From the NCBI GenBank assembly GCA_022829145.1, contig CM040764.1, positions 15,785,670 to 15,849,669 of the forward strand: DNA of 64,000 bases, given 5' to 3'. This DNA is from Albula goreensis. Lineage: Eukaryota; Chordata; Actinopteri; Albuliformes; Albulidae. The position numbers were made by a program, and so were the translations under genes. Of this stretch, positions 52,601-64,000 are shown in pieces (within the stretch, counting starts at the first letter, position 1; every line of letters begins with the position of its first letter). Below the pieces are notes generated by a model. It worked only from the letters and a program-made list of their open reading frames with translations. It was not told where the DNA came from and did not search any database.

Positions 52601-55600
52601 CATGCAAAGCCACAAGCCAGATACTGTGTGAGGACCTGCCTCAGTGCAGCATGGGCACCAGCGTAAAATCTGCATAAACTCATGTGCCAGACTCATAGTT
52701 CTCCATTATAAGCCTGGCACATGTCACATAGTCCGCATGACACATGTGAAGGCAGTGATTAAATGTGGCGACTCAAACTTAAGTCCTTTTTTGAAGGATT
52801 GCAAAAATCGGGGAATTTTACAAAGGTTGCAGAATTTTGTTCAATCTTGAGGAACTTCAAAGGATACATTTATTGTACTCAAACTATCCTAAAATAGGAA
52901 GTGTATAACATTTCTCTGATCTCAGATGTCTGTGGACCGGGCGGGGCTCTCACCGTAGTTTGGCCTGGTGCAGGTGGAAGTTGTCCTCTTGCTCCGCCCA
53001 GGTCTTGAAATGCTCCGCCTCCTTCTCCCTCTGCAGCATCTCCAGCTCCTGCTCTCTCATTGCCTTCTCCCTTTCCCTCTCCAGCCGCAGCTGCTTCACC
53101 TGCAGCAGGTCAGACACGCAGGTCAGTGCTGTGGGGCCTGTGCTCGTTATGCATCAGAGCATGAGCGCTGATCTCGGATCAGGTTTCCCCTGTCTGTATC
53201 TCTAGCTTTAGCCATTATGACCTGAAATTCAAAACTGAACTGAAATCCTAACCCATATACAGTGTCTTAAGGTGGGTGTGCTGATCTAGGATCAGGTTTA
53301 CCCATATCCTACCATTCTCCAAAGACATAAGACCCCCTTCCCGAGATGCGGTGAGAATATGGGAAGGCAGGTAAAATAAGGTCAATTGAAATAGTAATTA
53401 TTTTTAAAAACATGTTAACCCCTGTTTTTACTGTCTCCAGATTTGGAATTCCCATTCAGCCTGCTCATCCCTGTCCTCTCCCAGCGAGTGGTGAGGGTGA
53501 GTGGTGAGAGGCGTCACCTTCTGCAGCTCCCGCCGATTCTCCTCCTGAATGCGCTTGTTCCTCTCCTTCAGTTCCTTCTCCCCCAGGTGACTGATACCTT
53601 TCTTCTCTAGTGCCTATAAGGAGAGATGACCACACACACAGTCCAATCACAACCAACAGATGAGCAGCATTATGTATCTGGCTCAGCCTGGCTAATTTAA
53701 ACTTCTGTGCAACGAGTATGCTTTATGGTCACATGGCTTTGTGATTACATCTGGAAACTCTCCTCATTTTCAGTTTCATGAGGCTTCACTCCCCGCTCTC
53801 ATCCCTACTCCACTGCACTAAAATGCATTGAACAAACCACACAAATATGACAATATCTAAAGTATTTCCACAAACTAGTTTCAGTCGGTATGAGGTGCTT
53901 CTCTCCAACTCTAAGTTCGCACCCTGATCAAATACCCAATACATGTCTCCCAATAACTTATCAACACCCATTTACTGGCACATGTTATTCCACCTGCCAG
54001 ACTGTGGTGAGCATTCCACCACAAAATGGCTGCCCTGCAGCACCCAAGTGAGTGATTCATGCTGGTGGCTAAAGAGAAACGACTGCAGCCCATTTCCTCT
54101 CCCCTCCCTCTGACCTTCTGCCATTTGAAGGTGCCCAGCAGGTTGTTGTCTCCAAACGGGTTGTCTGCATTGGTATAGCCCATGTACTCCTCACTCCAGC
54201 CCATCTTCTCTCTCTTCTTCCTCTCCTTGGCCTCCTTCTTGGCCAGCCGCCTTGCCCTCTTCTCCTCAGGCGTCTCCAGAGCTTTCATCATCTCCAGCCT
54301 CTTCCTCTGCTCCTCTTTGGCAGACAGCTGGCTGTCCTCCCTCGGGGACCCCCTGTGGTCCCCGCCATCGGAGTCAGAGGACTGTGAAGACTCAGAGGAG
54401 CGTGAGCTAGACTGCCGCCGCCTCCTGCTCGTCTCTCCATTTCTGCTCCTGTCTCTCCCTCTCTGTTCTCTCTCTCGGCTCCTCTGTCTCCTCCTTTCCC
54501 TGCTCCCCGCCTCCCTCTCTCTACTTCTGTCCCGGTCCCTCTCTGGACTCCTCCTCCGGCCCCTGTCCCGCTCAGTGTCTCTCCTCCATCTCTCCCTGCT
54601 CTGACTCCTGCTCCGGCTCCTGCTCCGGCTCCTACTCCTGTTCCCTGGGTCTATGCTGCTCTTCCTCTTTCTGTTTCTTTCGCTACTTTCACCAGTCCGC
54701 ACCCTCCCTTTCCCCCTCTCCTGGCTGGATACAGAGGCTGAACGTGAGCGGCTCCTGCTCTCCTTCTTTCCTCTTGCCTCCTTTTTATCTTTTTGCTTCT
54801 GTGTTTTCTTTTTCTTCCCCCTCTCATCCTCTGATTCAGAGCTGCGGAGACACAAAAGAGGTTTATTTGACACTCATTCATATCAGCTTGTAAGTTTCTT
54901 ACAGTAAATACTTCTGAATGCACCCATTTGTTTGTGTTTCAAGTTGCTCTGGATAAAGGTGTCTTAAATCAGAGGATCTCAAACTTGGTCCAGGGGTACT
55001 GTACAAAAATTAGAACAGCAGATTACACTTCACTCACTTCACCTGGTTTCTTGGGTCTAAAATGGTTGTGGAATTGTTTTGCAAATAAGTGATAAAAAAT
55101 GGCAATCAACAAATTTCAGCTTAATCAACTTTTGATCAGAAACAAAATGATTTTTCAACTTGCAAGCAATGTACACCTCCCTCACAGGATGTCATTAACA
55201 TGTAGAAAGAAGACTACCTTCAAAGCATCTTGTTTCGCAGACCCGAATACAAGTTCCTATGCATATACGATACACTGTGCTCAAGTAAATACAAAGTAAC
55301 GTTACCTGGTTTGATTCTTAGAGGAACATCGGCTGGTCATTCGCTGTCCTCCCTCTTTTCGTGGTTTTCTGTAGTCACCATCGGAGTCCCTTTTAGATTG
55401 GTACTGGTGGCGGTCTGTAGATGTGTGTTCTCTGCCTCTGGAGCGAAATTGTGCTCCCGAGGCCGAACTGCTTTGGGAGCCACTGCTCCCGGACCGCACT
55501 CGTTTTGAGGTCTTTTTTACATGTTTTTTGTCTCTAGAACGGCTTCGACCCCTCCTGCCGTCGGGAGACCGACTTCTACTACGTGTGGTCCTGTCCTGGT

Positions 55601-55649
55601 GCCGAGAACGTGAGCCAGATCTGGATCTGCGATGTTTCTTCGAACCCAT
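49624..55649 (-). CDS. cactin: Cactin, spliceosome C complex subunit
   Basis: Ten coding exons, minus strand: 55649-55306, 54841-54115, 53613-53518, 53099-52954, 52597-52435, 52134-52020, 51658-51466, 51140-51018, 50878-50550, 50114-49624. All phases match; product about 908 residues (human 758). ATG context is GACATGG. Seen: a long Arg/Ser-rich region (about 1-330) with SR/RS runs; the conserved middle part about 355-590 (ALEKKGISHL, KIRIRDGRAKPIDLLAKYIS, EDEISKLRKLEASGKGP); a Glu-rich low-complexity stretch around 655-690; and the highly conserved C-terminal domain about 780-908, ending FHFKRYRYRR. Family role: nuclear protein needed for pre-mRNA splicing and sister chromatid cohesion, also reported to restrain NF-kB and innate signalling. 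The extra length over human comes mostly from the RS and acidic tracts. The Glu-rich tract and RS runs are repetitive DNA and may differ in length between alleles. Confidence 0.97.
53155..53310. repeat. Fold-back (MITE-like) repeat, copy 2
   Basis: Two copies of the same motif as at 48.5 kb: CGCTGATCTCGGATCAGG (53166-53183) and GTGCTGATCTAGGATCAGG (53277-53295), here in the same orientation and 110 bases apart, in the cactin intron between exons 53518 and 53099. Each motif is itself nearly palindromic (CTGATC..GATCAG). It looks like a rearranged or doubled copy. Confidence 0.5.
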
Positions 55650-56060
55650 GTCGAACTGAACAACTTTTGGGGTCCTCTCTCAAATCAGTCGCGTAAATAG
55701 GATGTTTCAGACGTGAGTAACATATATTTTAACATAATATTGTAAAAACTACGTAAAATCAATTGACCATTGTAGATTAAATAGAAGATTACAATAAATT
55801 CAAAACTCGATTACCGTTGCTTTTTATTCTCTTTGGCTTTGTTTATTTATGATCAGGCATAAAGGAGAGCCGCCGCCGCCTTGACAAAATGGGGCTTACG
55901 TCAACCAGGTCAAACCAACAGTGACGTATGAGTCTTTGGCCCTGCCAACCAAATGCAACAGCGACCCCTGTTGTAGATTTTATGTCAAATCTGATTGCTC
56001 TTTTTCTCCAGTGAGTGATTCCGAGCGGGATGGGTAGACTGGTTAAGTAAATCAACTCAT
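55650..56060 (-). promoter_or_regulatory. cactin: cactin promoter region
   Basis: Upstream of the cactin ATG. There are two CRE-like half sites (TTACGTCAAC near 55897-55906 and TGACGTATGA near 55922-55931) and a GCC-repeat patch at about 55870-55881. The leader is probably short. No other gene fits this interval. Confidence 0.4.
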
Positions 56061-56241
56061 CTACCTCATTTTGAATCGAATGGAGCCACTGGGGTATAAC
56101 CGTCTAATTACGCATAACATTATTTTTCCATTTCCTTATGTTGCCTGCGCTAATGTACAGCCAATGGTCAGGGAAAGTTGGGTTTATGTATTTCTTCACA
56201 CATTGACACACACAAGGGAATATTTACAGAGATAAATATTA

Positions 56242-56247
56242 TTTATT
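56242..56247 (-). terminator. scamp4: Candidate distal poly(A) signal for scamp4
   Basis: TTTATT on plus reads AATAAA on the scamp4 strand. Use would give a 3' UTR of about 3.2 kb. A nearer AATAAA (plus TTTATT at 58455-58460) would give about 0.95 kb. I cannot choose between them. Confidence 0.3.
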
Positions 56248-59200
56248 GAGATGAAATTTCAAAACAAGCCAGTGATTCAGGCAGGCACAAAATCATAACC
56301 ACACAACTTTTTTTAAATTTAACTTTTTCATTTAAAAATGTCTAAAAGATTAATTCAATATATAACCCCCTTTTAAATGCATATGGAAATGTCAGTTGAA
56401 TTAAATGGTATTAAAAGTTTTAAGAATAACACACATGAGAAACTGTATAATAGCGTTCAAAACAAAATATCCTCCAACAGGTACACAAAGGGAACGGCAC
56501 TTCAAAAAAATCAAGTTAAAAATAAAAGAAACCTCAAGTCACAAGCAATACATTGCTGGATGTCTGTCCAGCCAGTAAGATTGTAAACACAGTGCTCCAG
56601 CCAAGGGAGACATTGAGTTGGGCTACTGTGGAACACTGACAACAGAGAGGGGCACATTGGCGCTGCTCAGCATTGCTAAATCAAAAGCGAAACAAAGATG
56701 ATATTTCCATACAGCATTCTGTATGCATCACTAAAGGAAGATGCTCAGACAGTGGAACTCTAATGCAGAAAGAGTGCAGATTGTGAAGTTCTGTTAAAAG
56801 GCACCTAGGGTGGCTCACTGAGAAAATAAAAACCTAGGAAAATGTATGGTTGGACATACCGAGCATTAGAATTCTCCCTTTCAAGGGCCATTGGCTCATT
56901 TTATGCAAAGTATGCAAAACTCAATACTTTCTATGGGACGTTTGTACTGACCTCTTGACATTTGTCAAGAGGCCATAAAATTAATTGCAAGCTCCAATTA
57001 GGTGATCGTTTAAAGTAATTCTAAAGGTACACTCCTGGTTGTTTTTCAGTTGAAAGCCCTAGGTACCCTTTAAAATCAATACAATACTTAGTCTGACAGC
57101 CTTCCTGTGGGCTGTGCAGTGGGTAGTGAAACACTCCTCCCAATGGTAGCACACAGAGAACAGCATTGTTTAAGGCAAAGCGGAAGCACGCGGGAATCGA
57201 GCGCAAGTTTCTTAGTCTGCATGCACTAAAGAAGCGTGTTTTCCACTGGGTGTTTACATGTGAGGCAACTATGAATGACAATATTGATTGAAAAATATTC
57301 AATAATAAAGTGAACACAAGGCTATCAAGAACACACAGTCAAGACACTTGTGAGGTGTTGTGATCACAGGCACATTGCAGACATGGTGTAACTCTACATT
57401 CTCTCAGTACCAGGGTGGGGCAGGGAAACTGAAACGTGCACTCCGAAACTTCAGTGGATGCTAACGCAATGGGGCCAAACCCTGGTCAATGGGTGCAAGC
57501 TACGTGCCCAAAAAACATTTTTTTTAATGAACACACATTTATAAAACGCTTATTCATGAAATATTTACACACATACAAATATTTTGGGACAGCCCATTCT
57601 TTTGGCGTAGCTGGTCCAGTTACAGAATTGTAAACAGGTGCTAGGACAAAACCGCATACTTGCACACTGCTCCAGGTCAGTCAGCGGGAGGAATGGGGCA
57701 GAATGTACTCTTCAGGACACCAAGTCAAAGCAGTGATCACAGAACAGTCACTAAAGACAGCCTCCTCATCCAGCAGCCACCCACACTTTTCTGGGTGATT
57801 GATCTACTCTCCTGGCTGTTTAGCCATGGAGGCTTTGAGAAAGACGCTCCCACCCAAGAGAAAGTGGATTCTTCTTCCCCCAGGATACTTAGAAACTTAG
57901 AAAAGGAGCATTTTCCAACCTGTTTTGATTTTGTATTGTTTTTCAGTGCCCTGGCTGCTCATTGTCTGCAGTCAGTTCTGAATACAGGAGGAATATGAAC
58001 CTCATGCTTTGGCCTGTGGACCCACTGCCACAACATTCTCTACAATGGTGATAATGGTATGTTCAAAAGGTAGGCACTGTGTGAGCTATCTTGAAGTGAT
58101 CCTCTATCATTAATGCCTACATGGAAACATTTTTTTTAAGTAGAGGCTTGCTTATTTGCAGGGGGTGCAATGTGTTGTAGTTGCTAAAATCTTGAGCCAA
58201 ACAGATTTAGTGGGGCAGCTGGCTCTAAACAACACTGTATTCTTGTCAGATCAGTGTGAATTTTTTTTTTTAAGCACAGTAAAACTGTTGGATTCACTGA
58301 CTGTGACTGGCTTAGTGTTTTCTTTAATCGTCTGTAAACTATATGCAAGCTATTCTTTAGAATTCATTTTGATTCATTCAGCTAATGTACATGAGCATGA
58401 AGCCTGTGATTGCCTTATCCTGTGAGGGAGGTCCAGTCTGAGTCATTGCACTGATTTATTGGATACCAGTTGCAATGACAATGTCAGTTTTTGTCCTCAG
58501 CCAGGGGTGTGTGTGAGCACTAATAAAACAGTATTGAATGTCATTTTGCAAAGCGATTGTCTCCGTCAATCCTCTTGGTACTCTCCTGGACTACAATATA
58601 CTGACAAATCTTAAAAATGTAAACTGAGAAATGTGTTAGAGATCAACATGGACATTTAAACTAAATGCAGCATGTGTGAGGAGTCCAGTTTTATGGGCTC
58701 CAGTTTTAATCCCACAAAATCTAATATAACAATACCACCCTTACAACTGCAACTCAATACTCTCCTCTCTATATACTGTAGGTCTACTGTCGTTGACTGT
58801 AATGTCAATATCAATTGCTTAAGTTTTTAGAATGTTCTAACTTATGTGAACTGATGAAAGTGCAATATGGGTCATGTTATGATTGAGGGGGCATTACAGC
58901 TGCCAACAGCTTTACCTCTCTAATAATCATCACAACAATACCACTTCAAGTTTAGGAACAACCGATTTAACAAAAAGAAAATCTTAATGTGGAGATGTTT
59001 ATACTCATATTCCTCCAATACCCAATTCAGCCAAATATTTCCATGGGAAAGGTCCTAACTGTTCTCACTAAACAGAATATGGAATGATAATGACTAGAGT
59101 GTGTCCTTTTTCTTATTCTAAATAATATACATTAATTTTTCAAAATAAGACCTCATGAAGGCGGGAATGTTTTCAACATCAGTTTCAACCAAAAGTGAGC

Positions 59201-59408
59201 TCTAATGGTTGCTGTTGTGGTCACTTGAAATCTCATGCTGAATATAGCAATGGGACTGTTTGATTTTCGTGATAAGATTATTCTTCGAGTCCGGATATTA
59301 ACTTACTGATCGTGTTGTACTCACTTCCATGTTTCAAAGTGTTATAGTTAAGTGGACCAGGTCTGAGACAGCTGGAGAGCTGTCTCCCTCCAGTGGCTAG
59401 TGATGGTA
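56248..59408 (-). other. scamp4: scamp4 3' UTR and/or spacer
   Basis: 3.2 kb between the scamp4 stop codon and the cactin promoter. Open frames are short and unrecognised. Part or all is likely scamp4 3' UTR, depending on which poly(A) signal is used. Confidence 0.4.
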
Positions 59409-59637
59409 TCACCAGGGGCCATTGTCTGGGTAGCTGGGCACGGCAGCTGGGTACTGGGGTAGGCTAGGCCCGCTGACAGAAATGGCATTGAACCCTGCGT
59501 CTCTGACAGGGGCGCTCTTCCAGGCTCCACTGCTCCACTCCTCCTGAGCACGCTGGAGGCTGCCGCCACCACCACGGTAGAGACGGTGCACCTGAACAGA
59601 ACAGAGGAGCATAAAATAGAGTCAGCACCACCATATG

Positions 59638-59712
<75 letters not shown>

Positions 59713-61628
59713 ATGCATGAGCTGAGGAATGGAGAGTATGAAGGACTCACTCGAATGAGAACCAGCCCCATCAGCACGGCCACCAGAGTGAAGAGCAGAG
59801 CGGAGATCAGCATGACCACAGCAGAGCCCACGTTACTGCTGAAGAACAGCACCGCTGCAATCCAGCCACTGAACACAACACACCGACAGAGGCATTCCCA
59901 TGAGCTTTCACCAACGCTGAGGAGAAATCCCCTCAAATGGAGATCAGCATCCTCATACATGGAAAAGGCCCGCCCTGCGTTTCTCTCCTGTTCTTATGAC
60001 AATGTCTGATTCTGTTTGTAGAAGCACACTGGTGAGCTCCATCAAGGGCTCCCATATACTCACCATGCACCCCAACCAGAGATGCCCACGGCCTGGATAA
60101 CAACCAGGACACACTGGAGGAAAAAGATGAAGAAGAAGGCCATGAAGTTGAAAGAACTATCTGCCCTGGGAAAAGAGAGTGAGAGGAAAACCTGAGTATC
60201 GGGTCATGATTTTTCACTTTCTGATCACAGGCTGTGTGTGTGTGTGTGTGTGAACATTACTTACCGAAAGGCCTTGTATAGCGGTCTGAACCAGCAGGCA
60301 TAACTACAGGGGCTGAAGAGGATGAGCCAGAGGAGTGAGAGGCCAAAATTAACCCCACTGCCTCCACCTGCCCACCAGGCTATACACGACACCACATTCA
60401 CGCACAGCGTGACAGAGTACACTGCAAGACAGACAGACTGCATGTAAGTTTCTCACAGAGACCCAAACAGATGGACACAGTTGCACACTCCAAAACATTA
60501 CACTGTGCCAGAAAAAAGAAACGGATAGGTTTCCTTTTCTATTCCCTCAAATATAGTTACTTTATAATTTTCACTTCTGCTAAACTGGCAATGCTGTGTG
60601 TGTAACTGGAGAAATAAAGCTTACATATGCAAATGCCTGTCTGAAAAGAATGCTTTTTGGGTTGAGTAAATGAAAGCTTGAACCTTGAACAGAAGTGTTA
60701 GACTCCAGCTCTGGAAGGCTGCAGCATCTCATATTTACTGTGTATAAAGTAATTAATTTTGGAACCATGTCATTTTCAATGGTTTGGGGAAGGGGAGCCT
60801 TCTCGTTTGTCTCTTACAGATCCAGAGATTATAGACCCTGCGAACCAGCTGGCGGTGCTGGGCCGGGATCTCCTCCTCCACATTCTGGTAGAAGCAAGGC
60901 TTGATGGGTATGAATCGCGGCAGTGGAGGGAAGTTGTTCGTCCGATCTAAAAGAGGGGAATAGAAGAGGGATCATGGACTTGGGTGAAGCTGAAGAGAAA
61001 TCAGGCTTCTTTCTGTTATAGAAGTCTTAGAGTATTGCATTTACAGTCAAGAGTGTTGAAAATATATATTTTTATTTAACAAAAATGATTACTTTCGCAC
61101 CCCTAATGTATCACCTTAATTACAGACAATGGCAAACATCTTAAATGTCAGATTTAGCAATGGTCAGGACAGTGTAGCACTCCATGTCTTTTCTCTTTTC
61201 ACAAATCACCATCTGCTGATCATTGTACCTCATGTCATAAGTGTAAATTGTACTGGTCATTGAAAACTTGTATTACACATGCCAGAGAAATTGCATTTTT
61301 AAAATAATTGACTGATTCATTTGACTGCAAAAATTACCTGTTTGTTCAAATTGTGATCAAAAGCAAATCATACAAGTTCATTTGCATATTTCATACCAGG
61401 TAAGAGACCATGTTCATGCAAAAGTTTGGATATGTTACATAGCTACAGAAGTGGAACTCAATATAGACGCCCAACAAAGAATGATCACTCGCACTCCTTC
61501 TACATACCTGTAACACTTGATATACTGGACGTGAAAATTGATTATGACCCACAAAAAACACACTTCAAAATGTACTGCAATTATAGATCAAATTCCAATC
61601 ATATAGCAATAACACACTCACCTGTCAT
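59409..61628 (-). CDS. scamp4: Secretory carrier-associated membrane protein 4
   Basis: Six coding exons, minus strand: 61628-61622 (ATG ACA G only), 60946-60818, 60421-60265, 60165-60064, 59868-59751, 59591-59409 (stop). Phases agree; product 231 residues (human SCAMP4 229). Seen: a short cytosolic N-terminus with [19 protein letters not shown] and no NPF repeats, which is the mark of the short SCAMP4/5 type; four membrane helices near 44-60, 66-85, 104-125 and 133-165; the conserved E peptide [11 protein letters not shown] between helices 2 and 3 (about 88-98); and the C-terminal [18 protein letters not shown] block. It matches SCAMP4 better than SCAMP5. Family role: recycling and trans-Golgi vesicle membrane traffic; the E peptide inhibits exocytosis in other members. 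Intron 5 (59592-59750) is only 159 bases and nearly half CA repeat. Confidence 0.94.
59641..59709 (+). repeat. (GT)n microsatellite, 69 nt
   Basis: Perfect GT repeat; on the scamp4 strand it is (CA)n, lying about 40 bases after the donor of the 159-base intron 5 and about 48 bases before its acceptor. Confidence 0.95.
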
Positions 61629-63480
61629 TTTGACGAGCTTTCTGTATCTTCGATCTTTCCCTCACTGCACATATTGAAAACAAGTTAAGAGAAAATTCTC
61701 ATTTCACACAATGTTTCCTAATTAACCGCTTTCTAAAGTGAATATAAAAGAGGAAAATAATTCAGAAAATATCTGAATTATTTACGAAGGAACGTATGTC
61801 GTCGAAAATGGTTTTGATTGGCAAGTTCCACAACCGAGATTCCAGTTTGTCAGTGCTATAAACCTCAAATGAATTCAACTGCTATCACTTCATTTCACGA
61901 TTATTTCACTTTGTTGAAGGTGTGAACATGTACCATTGAAAACAGTTAAACATTCTCTTCTCCTGCTTCATACCACACAAAAATGCCAAACCTTTGTTTC
62001 ATTAGAACAGTAACTCAAACGCAGGTTTTACGGTAACACTGTACCTTGGACAGTTTCCAAATTTGCAACAAATGTGACAATATTTTACTTCGCTGCTATA
62101 CAACCAATGTTTTACAGCAAATGACGGTTTAATGATTAGCTTGCTTACTATTTTAAATCGAAAAAGTTTTTAAACGTTTACCTCCTGCATTTACACATGC
62201 TTTCTATCCAAATGCAAATCCAAACAGTTCTCACGTCAGTGCCAAATATTTCAACAGTCTGTTTTGTACCAGATTCTCTGAGAAAATTCTACAGCTAGTG
62301 GTTCGCAGCAGCCACTGAAGCTACCTTATCTAACAGCTAGTGTTCAATGCATGTACCATCAACAAAACAACATATAATCACGGTTCGTATCACATTATTA
62401 AATGGTCGATTGTTTAGATTTCCTTATTTTTTTTCCAGTGAGTACTGAGCAAGCTAGCTATCTTCGACCAGAAGTAACTGTCACACATGCTATTAGAACA
62501 TCTTAGCAGAGCTACAACCGAGTTGTTTTGTGTTACAGCTACAACTACCTTGCTGAGATGTTGCGTGATCCATACAAAAATGAAAATGCCCTTTGTAAGA
62601 AATTGCACAATTGCTTGAATTAAGGCAACATGCGAAGACATGCAACTCAAATCGTTTTGTTTTTAATCAATGTATTTGTAGCTACCTGGGAACCGCTAAC
62701 TCCAGCTCGTGATGCAGCTCACCAGACCTGTGTTCCGCCCGTGGATTTCAGGAAGTCAGTATCCTGGATTATAGGATTTGTAGTTCTCATCTTGTCTGTG
62801 CAGTGCGTGAATGAAAAGCGACCGTGGGAAATTCAAACTACAGGTCCCGACGAAAAATATATCAAGGCGTGTCAGTCGACGTGACTTTATAAAGTGATAA
62901 TTACTGTGCATCAACCAAGACTGACTTTTGAAAGTGAAACCCCTGAAAATATTATTTGAAACATACAAACGATACTTTGCATGTGAGCAGGAATTCACCC
63001 ATGAGTAAACAACAGTACTCTTTCCATTCACAAATTGAATGAATCATTTTCCTCATACATATTGGTTGTATGTTTTGGATGATGATATGATACAGCACTG
63101 GAAAATAACTCGACTTGTTAGGTACCTTCTTGACAAAAATGGACTTTGTCCACCCATGATATTTACAATGTAATCCTTCCATATGTATATATGTATATAC
63201 AAGTGTATACGAGTGACTGTTTCAAATGAGAAAGGACATTTTGTTTGGAAAAATTGGATGAGGTTTTTCACAGTGTTTTCATTGTTGAAGTTTATCTACA
63301 CCCATTCCTGTTGAAGTCTCAACTGAGCAACAGTCAGCAATTGAAAATAAATATTTACTGTATTTAAACAACTGTATTATGGATCGATAAGGATCGAATT
63401 TTGATACAGTATCAATACAGGACATTTTAAGAAACCAATGATATTTGGCGATATCGTATAATAGGCGGGGCCACACACGA
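61629..63480. other. Head-to-head spacer: scamp4 leader and upstream region
   Basis: The scamp4 ATG exon is preceded on its strand by a possible acceptor (TGTGCAG at about 61.66 kb). Possible leader donors are at about 62.69 kb (minus TTCCCAG|GTAGCT) and 62.18 kb (minus GCAGGAG|GTAAAC). So a non-coding first exon of scamp4 near 62.7 kb is plausible. I cannot fix it. No other gene is seen. Confidence 0.35.
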
Positions 63481-63489
63481 AAGTTTCTC

Positions 63490-63820
63490 ATTTTTAGTGA
63501 CGTTTCAATGTAACGACCAATCGCTTGAAGTGGAAGGGGTCAGTGAGAGGCTCCCGCCAATTCTGACTGGCGAGCGCGAGGCAGTCTGTGGAGGTACTTG
63601 GGGAGAGTGTTGAGACATGCCGAATACAATTTTCTAAAGTAATAAAATATTTTAAAATATAGTTACTTTGTAGACAAGGCCTCGCTACATTCTCTCTATA
63701 AAGGCAGAATTGACAGTTCAGCCAGAGGGAAAAATAACTTCTTCCATTTGCCAGCTAATTGTTGTTATTGTGTTTTGCGCCCATCCATTTTTATCAGTGT
63801 GGGCTTAGTTTTGGAGGGTG
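63490..63820 (+). promoter_or_regulatory. Promoter of the next gene (plus strand)
   Basis: Contains a CCAAT box (ACCAATCGC, about 63518-63526) and an E2F-like CTCCCGCCAATT (about 63552-63563) in a CpG-richer stretch, followed by a leader and a start codon at 63821. CCAAT plus E2F sites are typical of growth- or cell-cycle-linked promoters; that is an inference, not proof. Confidence 0.45.
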
Positions 63821-63884
63821 ATGCTAGCGGCGGAAGACCCGTCCTCGGAACGGCATTTACTGGCCTCCACCCCAAGAAGGCGAG
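63821..63884 (+). CDS. First coding exon of an unidentified gene (partial)
   Basis: ATG at 63821 opens MLAAEDPSSERHLLAS, then TPRRR, and reaches a consensus donor CGAG|GTAAGC at 63884/63885 in phase 1. Codon use is GC-rich, unlike the flanks, and a promoter-like region precedes it. The rest lies beyond the window. I do not recognise the family from 21 residues. It could be misread leader sequence, but start, composition and donor agree. Confidence 0.5.
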
Positions 63885-64000
63885 GTAAGCTTTTGGCGAT
63901 GATATTGACGTTATCAAGTTATTTAAAATAACCTTACAACCATTAAGTTAAGATACCCTTTCGCAAATAGTGAGACAAATTGCCAGCACTGACAAAACAG

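Noticed and set aside
53911-54114. Downstream tail of the cactin exon 2 open frame
   Set aside because: The real exon ends at a donor at 54115/54114 and continues in the next exon with conserved ALEKKGISHL; the tail is intron read-through.
1-64000. CRISPR arrays, tRNA/rRNA genes, bacterial or viral cassettes
   Set aside because: No regularly spaced repeats, no cloverleaf or rRNA sequence, and no capsid, envelope, integrase or reverse-transcriptase frames were seen; the DNA is ordinary vertebrate chromosome.

Overview
This window reads as a stretch of ordinary vertebrate chromosome, almost certainly from a ray-finned (teleost-type) fish. The genes are clear vertebrate orthologues with compact GT-AG introns, the semaphorin best fits the fish sema4e type, and there are a decayed Tc1-like transposon and short fold-back repeats of a kind familiar from fish genomes. 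I cannot name the species. I see no prokaryotic, viral or CRISPR-like content.

Layout, left to right. 1-4.1 kb: no recognisable gene. 4.1-12.4 kb (minus strand): lrrc8c, a volume-regulated anion channel subunit, with two coding exons, a probable CpG-rich 5' exon near 12.2-12.4 kb and a probable long 3' UTR. 16.2-21.2 kb (plus): gtf2b (TFIIB), seven coding exons giving exactly 316 residues, one intron of the rare GC-AG class. 23.1-33.4 kb (plus): znf326, a nuclear protein with two AKAP95-type zinc fingers, at least fourteen coding exons. 34.2-34.7 kb: 5' fragment of a Tc1-like transposon. 35.5-49.0 kb (plus): a class 4 transmembrane semaphorin (sema4e/4D type) with an upstream non-coding exon and uORFs. 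49.3-55.7 kb (minus): cactin, a spliceosome-associated RS protein, ten exons, about 908 residues. 56.2-61.6 kb (minus): scamp4, a four-helix secretory carrier membrane protein, six coding exons. 63.8 kb (plus): first coding exon of a further gene that leaves the window.

The genes are independent housekeeping or cell-surface loci, not an operon or cassette. From memory, lrrc8c, gtf2b and znf326 correspond to human 1p22, and cactin and scamp4 to human 19p13.3, so the window joins two blocks that are separate in human; both belong to the set of chromosome regions related by early vertebrate duplication. sema4 and cactin are tail to tail with roughly 0.3 kb between predicted 3' ends; scamp4 and the last gene are head to head.

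I found no convincing new biological system. The points most worth checking are the semaphorin reading-frame jump (53-nt intron or indel), the GC-AG intron and decoy acceptor in gtf2b, a possible extra N-terminus on znf326, uORFs before sema4, a CA repeat filling nearly half of a tiny scamp4 intron, and the unidentified gene start at 63.8 kb.
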